The notes: a model not told the origin generated them from the letters alone. 64,000 nucleotides of DNA from Apoderus coryli (GCA_911728435.2 OU452198.1:43181902-43245901); one strand, 5' to 3'; positions 12,501-27,500 are shown, numbered from the stretch's first letter. Program-made: numbers and translations.

Positions 12501-15500
12501 GTCCTGTATGATAGCGTCCTATACCAAACCAAGGCCCCAAATAATTGAAATCTGTTTTCCTAATAATGCGGTCGTGAAATTCACGCAGGACAATGATATT
12601 ATGAAGTGCTATTTGCATGCCAAACCACATTCTTCGGAACGGTCATTAAGGATAGTTTCTTAGGTCTTGATTAGGTCCTGTATGATAGCGTCCTATACCA
12701 AACCAAGGCACCAAAAAGTTGAAATCTGTTTTCCTAATAATGGGGTCGTGAAATTCACGCAGGACAATGATATTATGAAGTGCTATTTGCATGCCAAACG
12801 ACATTCTTGGGAACGGTCATTAAGAATAGTTTCTTAGGTCTTGATTAGGTCCTGTATGATAGCGTCCTATACCAAACCAAGGCCCCAAATAATTGAAATC
12901 TGTTTTCCAAATAATGGGGTCGTGAAATTCACGCAGGACAATGATATTATGAAGTTCTATTTGCATGCCAAACGACATTCTTGGGAACGGTCATTAAGAA
13001 TAGTTTCTTAGGTCTTGATTAGGTCCTGTATGATAGCGTCCTATACCAAACCAAGGCCCCAAATAATTGAAATCTGTTTTCCTAATAATGCGGTCGTGAA
13101 ATTCACGCAGGACAATGATATTATGAAGTGCTATTTGCATGCCAAACCACATTCTTCGGAACGGTCATTAAGGATAGTTTCTTAGGTCTTGATTAGGTCC
13201 TGTATGATAGCGTCCTATACCAAACCAAAGCACCAAAAAATTGAAAACTGTTTTCCTAATAATGGGGTCGTGAAATTCACGCAGGACAATGATATTATGA
13301 AGTGCTATTTGCATGCCAAACGACATTCTTGGGAACGGTCTATAAGAATAGTTTCTTGGGTCTTGATTAGGTCCTGTATGATAGCGTCCTATACCAAACC
13401 AAGGCACCAAAAAATTAAAATCTGTTTTCCTAATAATGCGGTCGTGAAATTTACGCAGGACAATGATATTATGAAGGACTATTTGCATGCCAAACGACAT
13501 TCTTGAGAACGGTCATTAAGAATAGTTTCTTGGGTCTTGATTAGGTCCTGTATGATAACGTCCTATACCAAACCAAGGCACCAAAAAATTGAAATCTGTT
13601 TTCCTAATAATGGGGTCGTGAAATTTACGCAGGACAATGATATTATGAAGGGCTATTTGCATGCCAAAGGACATTCTTCGGAATGGTCATTAAGGATAGT
13701 TTCTTAGGTCTTGATTAGGACCTATGAAACTATCCTTAATTATGAAGGGATATTTTCATGCCAAACGACATACGCCTAAAGGATTCCTCATTAAGGATAA
13801 TTTCTTAGATCTTGATTAGGTCCTGTATGATAGCGTCCTATACCACACCAAGACCCCAAAAACACTGTACATTAAAAAAAAAAAGTAGCTCACTGTACAT
13901 TCTACAATTTAGAAGGTTGGCGACCACTAGTTGGGTATGACTATGGTATTCTGACGAGCTAATAATAATTCAGTGGAAATTTCTCATTCAATAATATAAC
14001 TGCAAGGTTTGAAAGAGATTTTTATATCAAGGTAATTCTGTAAATAAACTAGAAAATGTAATATTTCACTTACATCACTTAGAGATCGAAATATCAGTGA
14101 TTTATCAGCACCACAAGAGACCATCTGTACACTTCCTGATTGATTCAAGAATTTCACAGCTGTAATACTGGCAGAATGATCATCCAAAGTTTGAACGAAA
14201 TCATAACCCTGCAATCATAAATTCAAAAATCACAAATGCAACAACGATGATTCCTTGTAACACATAATATGGACTTTAAATTAACAAAAACGCTCGTAGC
14301 ATGTCCTCTGGAATAGCGTTTACTTTACCTTGGTTTCGCAATTTAAAATATCGCAGAGTACGTACTTTGGACTTTAGTTAAGCCCAGAAAAGGAAAATAA
14401 AGCACTCGGGTCCGGTTTCCTCGAAGGTCCAATTTTAAAATGAGAAAATATTTCTTGCTTGCAACATGCTGTCATCACACGAAGAATCCCTAATGCCTGG
14501 TCGGAAAAAAGGGTTGACATATGATCATAACGGTCGTTCTCAAAAAAAAATGAGCGAATAATTCCGCGCGTAAACACTGCGCACTACACCACCAATGATT
14601 TATGAGTGGTATAGACTTTTGAAGCATGATAAGGAATCACTCGAAGATGACCCTCGGCCGACCGGGCCTATTAAAGTGACCACTACGGCACATTCGAAAC
14701 ATTCACGGAAAATTGTTGCTGATGATGGCCTTCTGCAATTTCATGTGGATTTTCTTCAGCCCATATTATTGTGAAAATTAAAAATACCATCTCTCGAGAA
14801 AGATGCTTCATCGGTAAACAGAACTTCGGCTCCAAACTGAGGATCTTGAGCTATTGTCTTGGATACATTTACAAAAATATGCAAAATTCTCCAAACCATC
14901 GAGTGAGGTTAGTTTAAGTTGTGAGCAATTTTTCTGGTACTTGTGGTCGGAATTTCTTCAACTTCGTTGAGGACAGCCTCTTGTAGGGGAATTACAACTT
15001 CTATAGGCCGACCATTATCAGCAGTATTCTTTTTAAAACTTCCATTTTATTTATTTATTCACGGACAAAGTCCATTTATACAGCATACAATATAATATAA
15101 CAAATATAATTACATGCAATACTACACAAATTTAACAATTTAAATATAATTCAAGTTATACTAAAGCTATTCGCAAGACCCACGCCAGGAATAAAAGGAA
15201 AACCATGATCGTCAACGCAACAGGCATCGATCGACTTACGCAAAACTGCCGTCACGACGCTCACATTTCAAACGGCGATTAAAAATTCACCTATATATAG
15301 GCGCAAAGAAATCAACGCTTAAGTAAGAATTCGCAATCCTGGCCACTCTAGGGACAAAATTATTTCCTCCGTAATTTGTACGGTAAAATTCCTCATGGAA
15401 AAGGTGAGAGTATCTATTGTTCCTAGACCATACATGAAAATGAATATTGGACAACAAATAAGAAGACGATACCATATTGTTCAAAAGCTTATAAAGTATT

Positions 15501-18500
15501 AATAGATCTCTGACGACCCTGCGACCACTTAATGTAAGCCCCAGCTCGCTCATCATTGATCCGTAATCGAACAAAAAATCGATAGGACGCGGACGACCAA
15601 GCTTAAAGTGAACATACTTAAGGAAACGCCGCTGAACGCTCTCAACTCGGGCAGAATGGCAACCGTATGACGGGGTCCAAACCGCCGAGGCGTACTCCAA
15701 ATGTGGTCTGACGAGCGTCGTGAACAAAATTCTAATAGTATTCACATTACTGAAATCAACCGACCAACGCTTTATGAAGCCCAACACTTTCAGAGACTTG
15801 GAAGTGCCTGATGTGATCCACAAAGCTCAAGGAAGTGTCCAGATAAACTCCCAGATCCTTGACCGAAGATTTGTATTTTAGGACTGAATGGTCGACAAAA
15901 TATTCATACAAAAGAGGTCTCCTGGTTCGGTTGAAATTTACGCAAAAGCAATTAGAAACATTTAAAGTCATATCATGCAACTCACACCAATGCACAAATC
16001 TCACAACATCCTCCTGCAGAAGATAACAATCTGTGGGACCTCCGATACGCCTGTAACACTTCAGGTCGTCGGCGAAGAGCCTGAATTCACTGTGAATGAA
16101 ACACTGCTTGATATCATTTATAAATATGTTAAATAACAATGGTCCGAGGTGAGAACCCTGGGGGACACCAGAAGAAACCGAAATAGGGTCAGAAAGGAAA
16201 TCACTGAAACGGACTATCTAAGTTCTGCCAGTCAGGTAGCTCTCCAACCATCTCAACAAAGGTGCCGACATGCCAATACACTCCAGTTTGTGAATAAGGA
16301 GCCGGTGATTCACGCAGTCGAAGGCCTTGGAAAAATCGGTGTAGATTGCATGAACCTGGTAACCGCCCTCCAAGGCCTGTGACAAATAATGTGTGTATTC
16401 CAGAAGATTAAGCTCAGTAGACCGACCGGACTGGAAACCGAACTGTTCATCAATTATAATCGGCTTAAATATAGTTGTTAGATATCTTGTTATTAAACTC
16501 TCGAAAAGCTTAGGAATGGAGTTGAGAATACAAACCGGGCGGTAATTTGATACGTCACCTCTGTTACCAGATTTGAAAATAGGGGAGATAAAACTCGACT
16601 TCCATGCACCCGGAAAATGGCCCGAACCAAGAGATAAGTTGAAAATAATTTGAAGGGGTATAGCAAGAGAGAAGCGACCCTTATTGAGGAACAATGGAGG
16701 AATCCCATCCGGACCCGCGGACTTCCTTATATTCATTTTACTGAGCACATCGAAAACCTCCGAGACGGAGACACTGTACTCAGAAACACTCATAAACTCC
16801 TCATCAAGGTCACCGGCGATCATATCCACATTGTTATCGTTATAAACCGACTGGAAATATGCCGCAAACAGATCAGCACTCGCCTGACCCCCGTCAACGG
16901 AATCATCTCGATTTTCGATAAATGGTTCCGGATTTCAACTCTAAAATGGTGCATTCTAGAGAGCATACAAAATTTCCCACCAATATGGGAAATTTAAATA
17001 AAAATTTCCCTTTAGCACTAAAAATTTCCCACGACGCGTGAAATTTCCCACGATTTGGCATCACTGTCCGCAACCTTCCTTAACCTAACCTAACAAATAA
17101 AGAGTCATGGGGCACAGTAATACACCTATTACAAAAAAGTTACATTTGGAAACGTTGCAATTATGTTCGTTTTATTTTTCAATCCAAACAATTGTACTTA
17201 CATTTTTCGTATCGAAAACATGTATCAAACGATCTCGACTGGCACTCGCTAAAAGACTGTAATTCGATTCAGTACCCGAATACTCCAAATTTAAAACTTC
17301 ACCATCGTGTGCTTCAATTTTGTACAACTCCCTCGATGTTGCCAAATCATGTATCCGTATATTACCTGCACAAACGTATAAATAGACAGTTTTACTTGTA
17401 CCGTTTGATAGAAAACGAGGTAAACTTTACCTGATCTATCGCCAGATGCTAAATGCCGTCCATCGGGACTTACTTTTATACATCGCACGCCATTTTTACC
17501 GTCATAAGACGTTTGATCTGATTGTTTGTCGTTATTTGTCGACGTACCCGATATATCCAAGTCTTTTATGTAAGACAATTCCTTATCCACGTAAATCACT
17601 TTCAGCAATTCCTGGAATTAACCAACGTTAAGGACAGTTCTAACTAAATTAATTGAAAGATGCTTACATTACTATAAATATTTTGCTGATACATTCCACT
17701 AGCACTAGTTTCATCCATTTTATCCAACGTCCATACTCGAATTGTATCATCGGAACTACTAGTAAGGAAACTTCCAGGTGGTAGAGGACTATTCGCTGGT
17801 GCCATTTCCACTCCCCAAATACAAGCGGAATGATAAAGGAACGAACTCGATTTACCCACCTACAAATATTTAGCATATTGGCAACAGCGCAATCCAAGTT
17901 AACCGTTCAGGCATTACTTAAAAAAATTAAAGACGCACCCTTACCCTTTTGATGTTGAATACGTCCCAAGTATAAATAGAATGATCATTGTATATTGCTG
18001 TTAATTTGTTGTTTGTTTCATCGTAAGTTACGGCAACAGTGTCCGGATATTTGGCATCTGGTAGCGGCGATGCCATATGTCTAAAGTAGTACAATACATT
18101 ATGTTAGATGGCGTTAAAAATAGTAAGAAATAGTACTTACTGTATATTAGTTCCTAAACCTACATCTACACCTAAATAATGACATCTTGGCAATGTTGTG
18201 ATGAACCTGAGCGTGACTGGATCAAAACATCTTATGATACCTTCTGCACAGCCGACAAATATGTATTTTTCTCCTACAGTTATACAATTGGCACTAGTTG
18301 TCTGAAAATTAAATGATAAGCAACCTTAACGAAAACACTAACAAATTGGCTGGTCAATATTGGTGTACCTCAAGGTTCAATTTTAGGACTATTGATTTTT
18401 GTTGTTTATATTAATGAGCTCTATCACTATCTGCATCTGGCCACGGGCGTATTTTTTGCGGATGACTACGAGAGAAGTTGAGAACGGAGAGATCGAAGTG

Positions 18501-21500
18501 TAAGGTGTGGGTGAAGGATTGGTTTTATGGTAACAATTTAAAGTTGAATGGCAGTATTTGCTGTTTTCAAGTGACGCCAATATACGAGAGGCAACTCTGT
18601 TAGGCTGCTCGGTATAACTTTGGATGACAATCTTGAATGGCGTGAACACATCACTAATCTGAATGCAAAGTTTGTAGACTCCGACAGTATCTGTCACGGT
18701 TTACTTTTCTATTTTCCATTCACATATTATTTATGGTATTCTTCTGCATCCCATCAGCTCAAAAATGGTGTCGGAATGCTTAAGAGGTCTTAACGAGATT
18801 AGCAACAATTACAGAGTTTCCCGTTTTCTTCTGGTATCAGGGGAAACGAAGAAGCAAATACGTTACTCCTTTTGTAGCGCCTGAACCGTTCAGCGGCTTA
18901 AAGAAACACACCTACAAGGAGAAGTAATGAGGAATCAGACAGAGCAATACTTTGGATAAATCCTCCTGAACTGATACTCTCTCAGAAATTCTTTGGAAAC
19001 TTCAATCGTGAAAGATCCAGAATCTGGTTGGATCTCAGAAGAACTGGCTACGTATCCTTACAGAATTTCTTATAGGACATTGTCGCCTTAGGAAACATAT
19101 GGCAAGATTAGACAACAACAACCAGATGGCAGCTTCATACCTTAGTCAGTCGGGTAGAGGCAGGATTTAAATATTATTTCTTGATTTGTATAAATACAAA
19201 GCCAAGAAACATGGTGAGTCGTGGATCCACGAAACGGACGTCTGGTGTACGACGGTCATCAAAACCATGGTTACATACGCCTCATTAGTATGGTGCCCAA
19301 AAGTTAATATTAAGCATACACAATGCCGTCTTCAAAAGTTGCAACGGCTTGCATGTTTAGGAATAACAGGGGCAATGCGAACATGCCCCACAGCAGCGAT
19401 GGAAACATTGCTGGATCTAATACCTTCGCCTGTCCTAGTCAAAAAAGAGGCAGCAATTAGCGCTCTGAAACTGGCACAGGTAATGGAATACAAATCTGGC
19501 GATCTAGATGGACACATGGGAATCCTGAATCTAATACCTTTGGCTTCAAGAAGAAAACCGTCGGACGATTTGCCACGCAAACATGATTTTGAAATCCCAT
19601 TTGAAGTGTTCATTGCACACCGTCAAAAATGGCTAAATGGGGAACCACGATTCCCAGAAAACACATCCGTCTGGTATACGGACGGTTCAAAAGGAATAGA
19701 AGGGAACACAGGCATGGGAGTATACGGGCCTAATTGCAGGCTCTCTGAACCTCTCGGGAAAAGTCCCACTATATTCCAAGCAGAGATCAACGCTATTAAT
19801 CGTTGTGCTCAAGAATGCCTGCAGAGAGGCATCCCTGAACGGCAGATCAATATTATGTCAGACAGTCAAGCTGCGTTAAAAGCACTGAGGTCTTACACCT
19901 TCACGGCAAAGCTAGCATGGGAATGCAAACAGACCCTAAAGCAACTGGCAGCTCAGGGGAAAAATATAACGCTGACATGGGGCCAGGACATGAAGGCATA
20001 GAGGGGAACGAAGCGGCGGACCAACTTGCAAAGGAGGGCGCAAACGCTCCGTTCTGCGGCCCGGAACCCATCTTTGGCGTTCCAAAAAGCCATATGAAGG
20101 AAGAACTTCGGAGATGGGAAAAGGAACAACTTAAGTCATACTGGAGAAACACTCCAGGCCTAAGACAATCAAAAAGGTTTATCAAACCTTCAGAGGCCAA
20201 CGCAGGGAAGCTTATCCAACTGGAGAGAAGCGACCTAAGGCGAATTACATGCCTTTTTACACTTGTCAACAGAACACGTGCTCTGTGAATGCATGGCACT
20301 TTTCTGCAAAAGGCTAAAACACCTTGGAGGGGTGACTCTAACACCCGACGAGGCAAGGAATTTAGCCCCCAGAGAAATCATCAACTTTTCGTTTCGTGAA
20401 CAGAAAGCGTTAGTAGATCTCGATCTTAATCGAAATGATTTGGGTTTAACACCGGATGGAGCTAAACGCTATGCCACTCGGTGACCTTGGTGCTGGAAGA
20501 GAGAAGCAGGTACCTCTTCGCGACTGTCTGTAGTGTTTTGGTTCACGATAATACAATCGATTCGTGTCAAAACTTACCCTTAATTCTACCCATTTATCCA
20601 ACAGTCTTCTATTGTTAAACTCGCACAACAAACCAGATCTGGTTATGGCATACGTACTATCTCCACATTCGGCTTTACCACAAGCCACATCACAAAAGTA
20701 ATTGTTCCTCTGCTCGCCTAATATCGCTGATCTGCCCATAAGAGGCACTGCCTCTTTATACTGTAAAACAAATAATTTCAATCAACACCAATTTAAGTGA
20801 AACAGTTGCTTCGATTAAACTTACTTTGGATTTTCCATGATCTAGAAACCAAAACTTCACATGTCGATTACCAACTGTAACAAAATAATTGCCATTTTCC
20901 GAAAACGCAATGGCTTTTACTTTAGTCGATACCTTATTGCTGGCCACTTTGATATTGTTCCGCCAATCCCACACGTTCACAATCATATCATGTTGGGTAC
21001 CGACACTAACAACATATTTATTTGTTGGTGAAAATGCCTTAAAAATACATCGATAGTTAGTTCTATAGTACTACAAAAAATATATTGAAATTTTACCACG
21101 CAAATAATCCCATGCTTATGGCCAACGAACTCAGCAACTTGTTGAGGCTGTGGCGCTAAGCCAGGATGTCCGCTTTGGGGTTCTGATTGCAGATCCCAGA
21201 CTCGCACGGCTGGCTGATGCCCACACTCACCTTGAATAATATTACTTTTATCAGTGAATAAAGTTATAGCAAAAATACAAAGAGAAAATATTTACAAAGG
21301 GACTCTAACTGATATCACGACAAAAAAAAAACGGCACCTAAATTCTAAAACAGTTTTGATGTGGCATTTTTATTATTTTTATTTTCGATTCTATTTCATA
21401 ATTTTTTTCACTAGACGATAGATCGATTCATTAGTAATAATAATAATAATAACTTTATTGTTCTGTAAGATTATACATCTTATAACAAGAGTATGGTTAG

Positions 21501-24500
21501 ATTACATAAATATTCAAGAACCAAAAATAAAATACAACATTATCAGAAAAAAAAATGCAAATTAATAATAAAAATACTCTCAACAGTATAGTTCATTCTA
21601 CAAACAAAAATAAGACGAAAAATATATATGATGACTAAGAACTATTAGGGTATTTGAAAAAAAGGGTAAAAAATCAAATTGAAAAAAGTGTCAACATTCA
21701 AAATTTTTAAATGGCAACCCCCATTTTATATTTTTTTGCATCAAAAATAAGGGCAAGTTTATGAAAGGATGTCTATCACAAAAACTGATAGTTTTCAAAA
21801 TATTGGCAATTTTACATTTTTCTATTCCAATAGTGATATGAATTTGAAATTTAATTGATTTTAGTTGGCCATGATGGCTTTAGATAGCAAATAAATATGA
21901 CACTTGCCAAAAATAATCAACAATTATGAGAAATCGAAGATAAGAGATTCTGTCAAAAATAAATACTTAAAATAATAAACAACCTTAACAAATTTTATAT
22001 ATACTAGTCTTGAACTAGATAAATTCGATACCTACAATAAATTAATAAAATGTACCTGTAACAATATATCTCCCACAAGATGAGTAAGCTAGTGCTGTTA
22101 CGGCTTTTCTGGACGTATTGACTATGTGATTTTGTTGTTCAGTTCTTGTATTGAATAATACCACCGTACATCTGAAAATAGAAATGCAATAATTTCAGAA
22201 ACTTAACCAAACTCAAAGGGTGAATCTACTACAAGAAAGTCTATAAAAAATGCGAAGTATGTTGCCTGAGGACGATTTTTTTGAAATATTTTCGAAACTA
22301 GTAAAGTTTTCCAAAATATTATTAATGCTGTGTACTAAGAACCAGTTTTGTCCTAAAATTTTCCTTTGCAGTGGCGTAGAATTGGGAAGAAAAACACCCA
22401 CTACTCCTTCAAAATTTATTTCAAAATTTAACCATGTTTTTCAAGAACTTGATTTTCCTCGAAAACGGTCAACTTTAAAGCTTATGACCTCAGAAAAATA
22501 AACAAACAAGAAAATAATCACAAAAATGTTTGTAGCCGACATAACCTTTACTTTTTTACTAATAAAATCTAACACTGTTGCAAATTGTTCGTTTTATTCA
22601 TAGAATTAGAACTCTTATTTCACATCCCAGTGTAATTCTTATTAGGGTTGATTACCGTGTTCTTACATTGCAGAACTATACAATATTTATAATATTTATT
22701 TTTGTATTCGGTTTCCATTATATGTTCATAAACTATTTAACGTCAAGAAATCAAAAATAGAGTTCTACGGATATAAATGTGTGGCAACCCCGCGGAGGGA
22801 TTTGTTTATTATTTACACTTCACGTTGACGTGTGGAGTGCGAGTAGTGCTACTTACAGTTTTATAACCCGAATTAAGTGAATTTTACGAGACTCTTCCAC
22901 TTTACTGCATTTGTAGTTCTTCCTTTCAATAATGGGGAGAAAAAAGTGCTTAGTTGAATATCGAGTGATTTTCCGAGTCAAGTTACGTGTCACAAGTAAG
23001 TACAATGGCGTAGATTTTGGGATTTTGCAGCGAAAGCAGTTAACATGAGTTGTTTAAATCTACTATACACCTAGTTGCAACATAGACAGTAATTTAATAA
23101 ACAACAATAATTGTAAAATTAAGAGGATTTCATGTCCGTAAATATAATAAATGAAAATAATTTCGTGGCAAAGCGGACTAAAATGTTGGCTTTACCTACA
23201 CAAGGAATTTTGTTTAATTTAGCAGGGCCCCAGTCTAATTCGATAGAAACCAGACTGAGGCATGGGTCGACAGGTACTGACGAATTCGTTTCGCTCTTGT
23301 TATGAGCTCGTCAGAGCACCATAGTCGCTGCCCATCACAAATATCGGCCTGCATTTAAGCACAATAGGATACACAATAGTGGTGGGCGAATAGTATCTAC
23401 TCGATACTTTTTATCTGATACTTGTGAATATCCGAAGTAATCGAATCCTTTGACGTGATTACTGATTACTCGTTATTCGTAGCGCGCCAGGAAAGTTGTA
23501 GATTCGACACAGCAGCTGTTTACTTGTATCAGTTCATCGATGAACCAATCGGAACCGGATCTTACTGTACTGGTTGCGCGGCGTTGTACAGGGGGCGATG
23601 AACTGCACGGCTATTGTTTATTTAATATTTTGAATAAGTGATATTTGGCGCCTTGTCGGTTCCCTTTAATGTGCTCGAACTCGTCATAAATCTTATGTTC
23701 AGCAATTTATTGGGCCTTTTATTATTGTTGTGTTTGTAATAAGAAATATCTATAGTTATATTTTAGGATTAAACTACTGGAGTTTAATCAGTGTTATATT
23801 TATATTTTCAGTATAGTATACTTTACAAGGCATATATCTACACCATAGATAAGTAATATATTATATATTTTTTCTATGATCTACACTGCCGCTTCCCGCA
23901 CATTCCGTTCTTTTCCAAGCCTCTAACCACTTAACTTAATGTTGTTAATATAAACATAAGCTAGACTAAATAAACGAGGTATACTTTTATAACAGAAGAG
24001 TTCATATAGGTACTTTTTAAAATATTTCATAACATGTTAGTATGTATATATTACTTACTAAAATGCAATGTTTTTCCCGGTCTCTCGCCAGTCTCACCTA
24101 ATAATAATAAGCCGTCGCGTCCCGTCGCATCGTAGTTCTAAACCACAGATCTAGAAACAGCAAATAAATACGAATACAAAGGATAGTTGGCAACAGAGCT
24201 CAAACTACCGGCTGATTACAAAAATGAATGAAATAGTAAATTCTTCGCGTACTATTCAAGTTGCTCTGCTTTACAGAGTTGCCACGTGTACTTCATAAAT
24301 AAATTATAATTTAGTGAAATATGTTTTGAATATGTTAAAATTCATAAAAAAGTAACTAAAAAATATCTTGGGTATATCGTTTTATAATACACAAAAATTA
24401 GTACCATCACCTAAGTTATATTTTGCTTTAAAACGGTAAAAAATGCCGTATGAAAATAGTGTATTTTAAAACAATGCGGGAATGACCTCGGAAGTTTGGC

Positions 24501-27500
24501 ATTATCGCTATCTGCAAATAATGATGTTTGATCGCTTGGAAATGTAAACAGTTTTATCTCCCCCTTTTCTAGATCTGTGTTCTAAACCTTTTATCTTTTA
24601 TTTCAATTTAAATATTGATAGCGATGTCTGATAGGAAAAAAAGTAAAGTTTGGTTACATTTTACTGTAATTAGTAGTGAAAAAGCTAAGTGTGATATTTG
24701 TAAAAGTGTGTTTTCTTACAAAGGTGGCGCTACTTCAAATTTACAAAAACATTTAAAAGCAAAACATATCACTACACTCCATGAAGATATAGATTCTAAA
24801 CATCCACAGTCTCAATCGACCAGGATGACTATGGATGTACCTGTAGCAGGTCCTTCACGTGATCCAGCAGAAGATGATAGTAATACAAACATTACGTTAA
24901 TGCAATCTCGAAATGCCGAAAAAGTACCGTCACGCAAATTTACCCAAACCAAAGTTACCGCTTTTCCTGTTCGCCCAGCATCTGTATCTCGAACAAAAAT
25001 GCTAAATGGAATGGTCCTAAATATGATTTTACAAGATCTACAACCATTTTCTGTAGTAGAGGATAGTGGATTTAAAGCCCTAATAGCTGCCCTAGATCCC
25101 TCGTATCAACTACCATCAAGAACCACTTTTAGCCGAGATTTACTAAATAAAAAATATGATGACGTTGTATTGAATGTGAAATCTTTATTGAATGAAGCCG
25201 AGTTTATAACTCTCACATCTGACACTTGGACATCTCGTTCCGTTGAAAACTACATGGCGGTAACTGCGCATTATGTGAATAGTGAGTGGATACAAAAATC
25301 GTTGCTATTGGGTTGCTTCCATTTCCAAGAAAGCCATACAGCTGAAAATATTAGAAATATGTTATTGCAAATTTTAAAAGACTGGGATATTGCCAATAAA
25401 ATAGAAGCTGTAATAACTGACAATGCAAGAAACATTTCAGCTGCAATAAAGCTAACTGGCTGGCCAAATCTACCATGTTTGGCCCATACTTTAAATCTCG
25501 TGGTTCAAGATTCCCTAATTTTATTACAACCACTGCAGAAAAAAGTAAAGAAAATTGTAGAGCATTTTCATCGCAGTACTACGGCAGCAGAAAAACTTAA
25601 AGAAATGCAAACGCAGATGATTGGCAAAACCTTAAAATTAATTAACGACGTTATAACCCGTTGGAATTCAACCTATTTTATGTTCAGCCGAATTTTGGAA
25701 GTTCAGTTACCACTTGAAGCAGCTATTGGTATTTTGCATAACCCTGTTGAGGCACTTACTGCAGTTGAATGGTCAGTGTTAAAACAATATTGTGTCCTTT
25801 TAAAACCTTTCGAGGAAGTAACTAGAGAACTAAGTGCTGACAAAAATGTATGTGTTTCAAAAATAATACCCTTGATTGAAAGCTTAAAACAATTCTTAAG
25901 TAGCCTTCAGGTTGACGATGAAACTGCTTCGAGCTTGAAAGACAATTTGATACAGGGCTTAAAAACGAGATTTCATCGTATTGAGTATAATGTTATACTT
26001 GCGAAAGCAACCTACTTGGATCCCCGGTTTAAAAAGAAAGGTTTTAGTGATGAGAATGCAATAATTCAAGTGAGAGAACTTCTAATAGCTGAAATGTCAA
26101 AGCTCATTAAGAAAAACAATGAAGCTCTCGAAGTTGACAGAACCTCAGTGTCAGAAACTAAAAACAAAGTTGCGGAGGATTCAATATGGAAAAGTTTTGA
26201 TGCAAAAATTACAAAAAACGCATCGACAGTAGCCGCTTCAATTATTGAAAGCAAACAGTATGCCGAAGAACAAAACATTCAAAGGCAAGATGACCCTCTC
26301 AAATGGTGGAAAACCAGGGAAGCAGTGTATCCAAATTTAGCTAAGTTGGCACAAAAATACTTAGGTGTAACAGCAACTTCTGTTCCAAGTGAACGAGTGT
26401 TTTCAAAAGCAGGTCAAGTGGTTTCGGAACGTAGAAGTAGACTTACACCAAAAAATGTAGAAAAGGTGGTTTTTTTAAATGGTAATTCGCATTTATTTTA
26501 ATTTCTAGTTTTAGACGAGTATACTATTTAAAAAATCCTATATTTTATCAACCAATTTCATTTCCATTTTCATACTTTATAGTAAACCATTTATTTGGTC
26601 ACGTATTTATCTCTGTTAAGAAACCGATTTCCAATATGACATATAGGTATTTATATTAATGATTACTAAGTAACGAATACAAAGTATCTGATACTCCGAT
26701 ATAAAGTATCAGTATCTACTCGATACTTGAAAAAGTAATCGTTGCACATCACTGATACACAACAGTAGACACATGTAAACATATATCATCTACATGTACA
26801 TAGTAATGCATATCCCATACCATGCAGAGGCCGAACAAACTCAATGTATAGGTAAAACCAGTCGTATAAATAGAAATAAATATAAATAAAAATAGTATGA
26901 ACACAAAACGCTAGCAGGAGACCATTTTATCCTTCTGCCAGCATCTCCCAAATATTTGGGTTTCAGCAATGCTCGGACGGTGGTCTCCAAGCGTTCTGCC
27001 GTCGATGTTTAATGCCAAATAATGAAAAATTAAGAGGATTTCATGTCCGTAAATATAATAAATGAAAATAATTTCGTGGCAAAGCGGACTAAAATGTTGG
27101 CTTTACCTACACAAGGAATTTTGTTTAATTTAGCAGGGCCCCAGTCTAATTCGATAGAAACCAGACTGAGGCATGGGTCGACAGGTACTGACGAATTCGT
27201 TTCGCTCTTGTTATGAGCTCGTCAGAGCACCATAGTCGCTGCCCATCACAAATATCGGCCTGCATTTAAGCACAATAGGATACACAACAGTAGACACATG
27301 TAAACATATATCATCTACATGTACATAGTAATGCATATCCCATACCATGCAGAGGCCGAACAAACTCAATGTATAGGTAAAACCAGTTGAGTTTGTTCGG
27401 CCTCTGCATGGTATGGGATATGCATTACTATGTACATGTAGATGATATATGTTTACATGTGTCTACTGTTGTGTATCCTATTGTGCTTAAATGCAGGCCG

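Larger units (their letters stand above)
9531..13929. mobile_element. hAT-like inverted ends around the satellite array
   Basis: Left end CAGTGGTCGCCAA at 9531 and right end TTGGCGACCACTA at 13917-13929 are inverted copies of a hAT-type terminus (CAGTGG...). The adjoining inner tracts also match loosely (GTAGCTC near both ends). No convincing 8-bp target duplication is seen. Outside them, a further pair of inverted matches (ACCATAGTCATACC at about 9412; its complement at about 13934) suggests a larger symmetrical unit. Confidence 0.5.

Noticed and set aside
11950..13506. Open frames of 105-114 codons on both strands in the array
   Set aside because: They are a by-product of the 174-bp (58-codon) monomer lacking stops in some frames; mirrored on both strands and repeating with the satellite.
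9701..13702. Tandem repeats as a CRISPR array
   Set aside because: Monomers are contiguous 174-bp units without unique spacers, in a eukaryotic intron.
17075..17096. CCTTAACCTAACCTAAC, telomere-like repeat
   Set aside because: Only two to three units of the insect telomere motif; too short to indicate a telomere or interstitial telomeric array.
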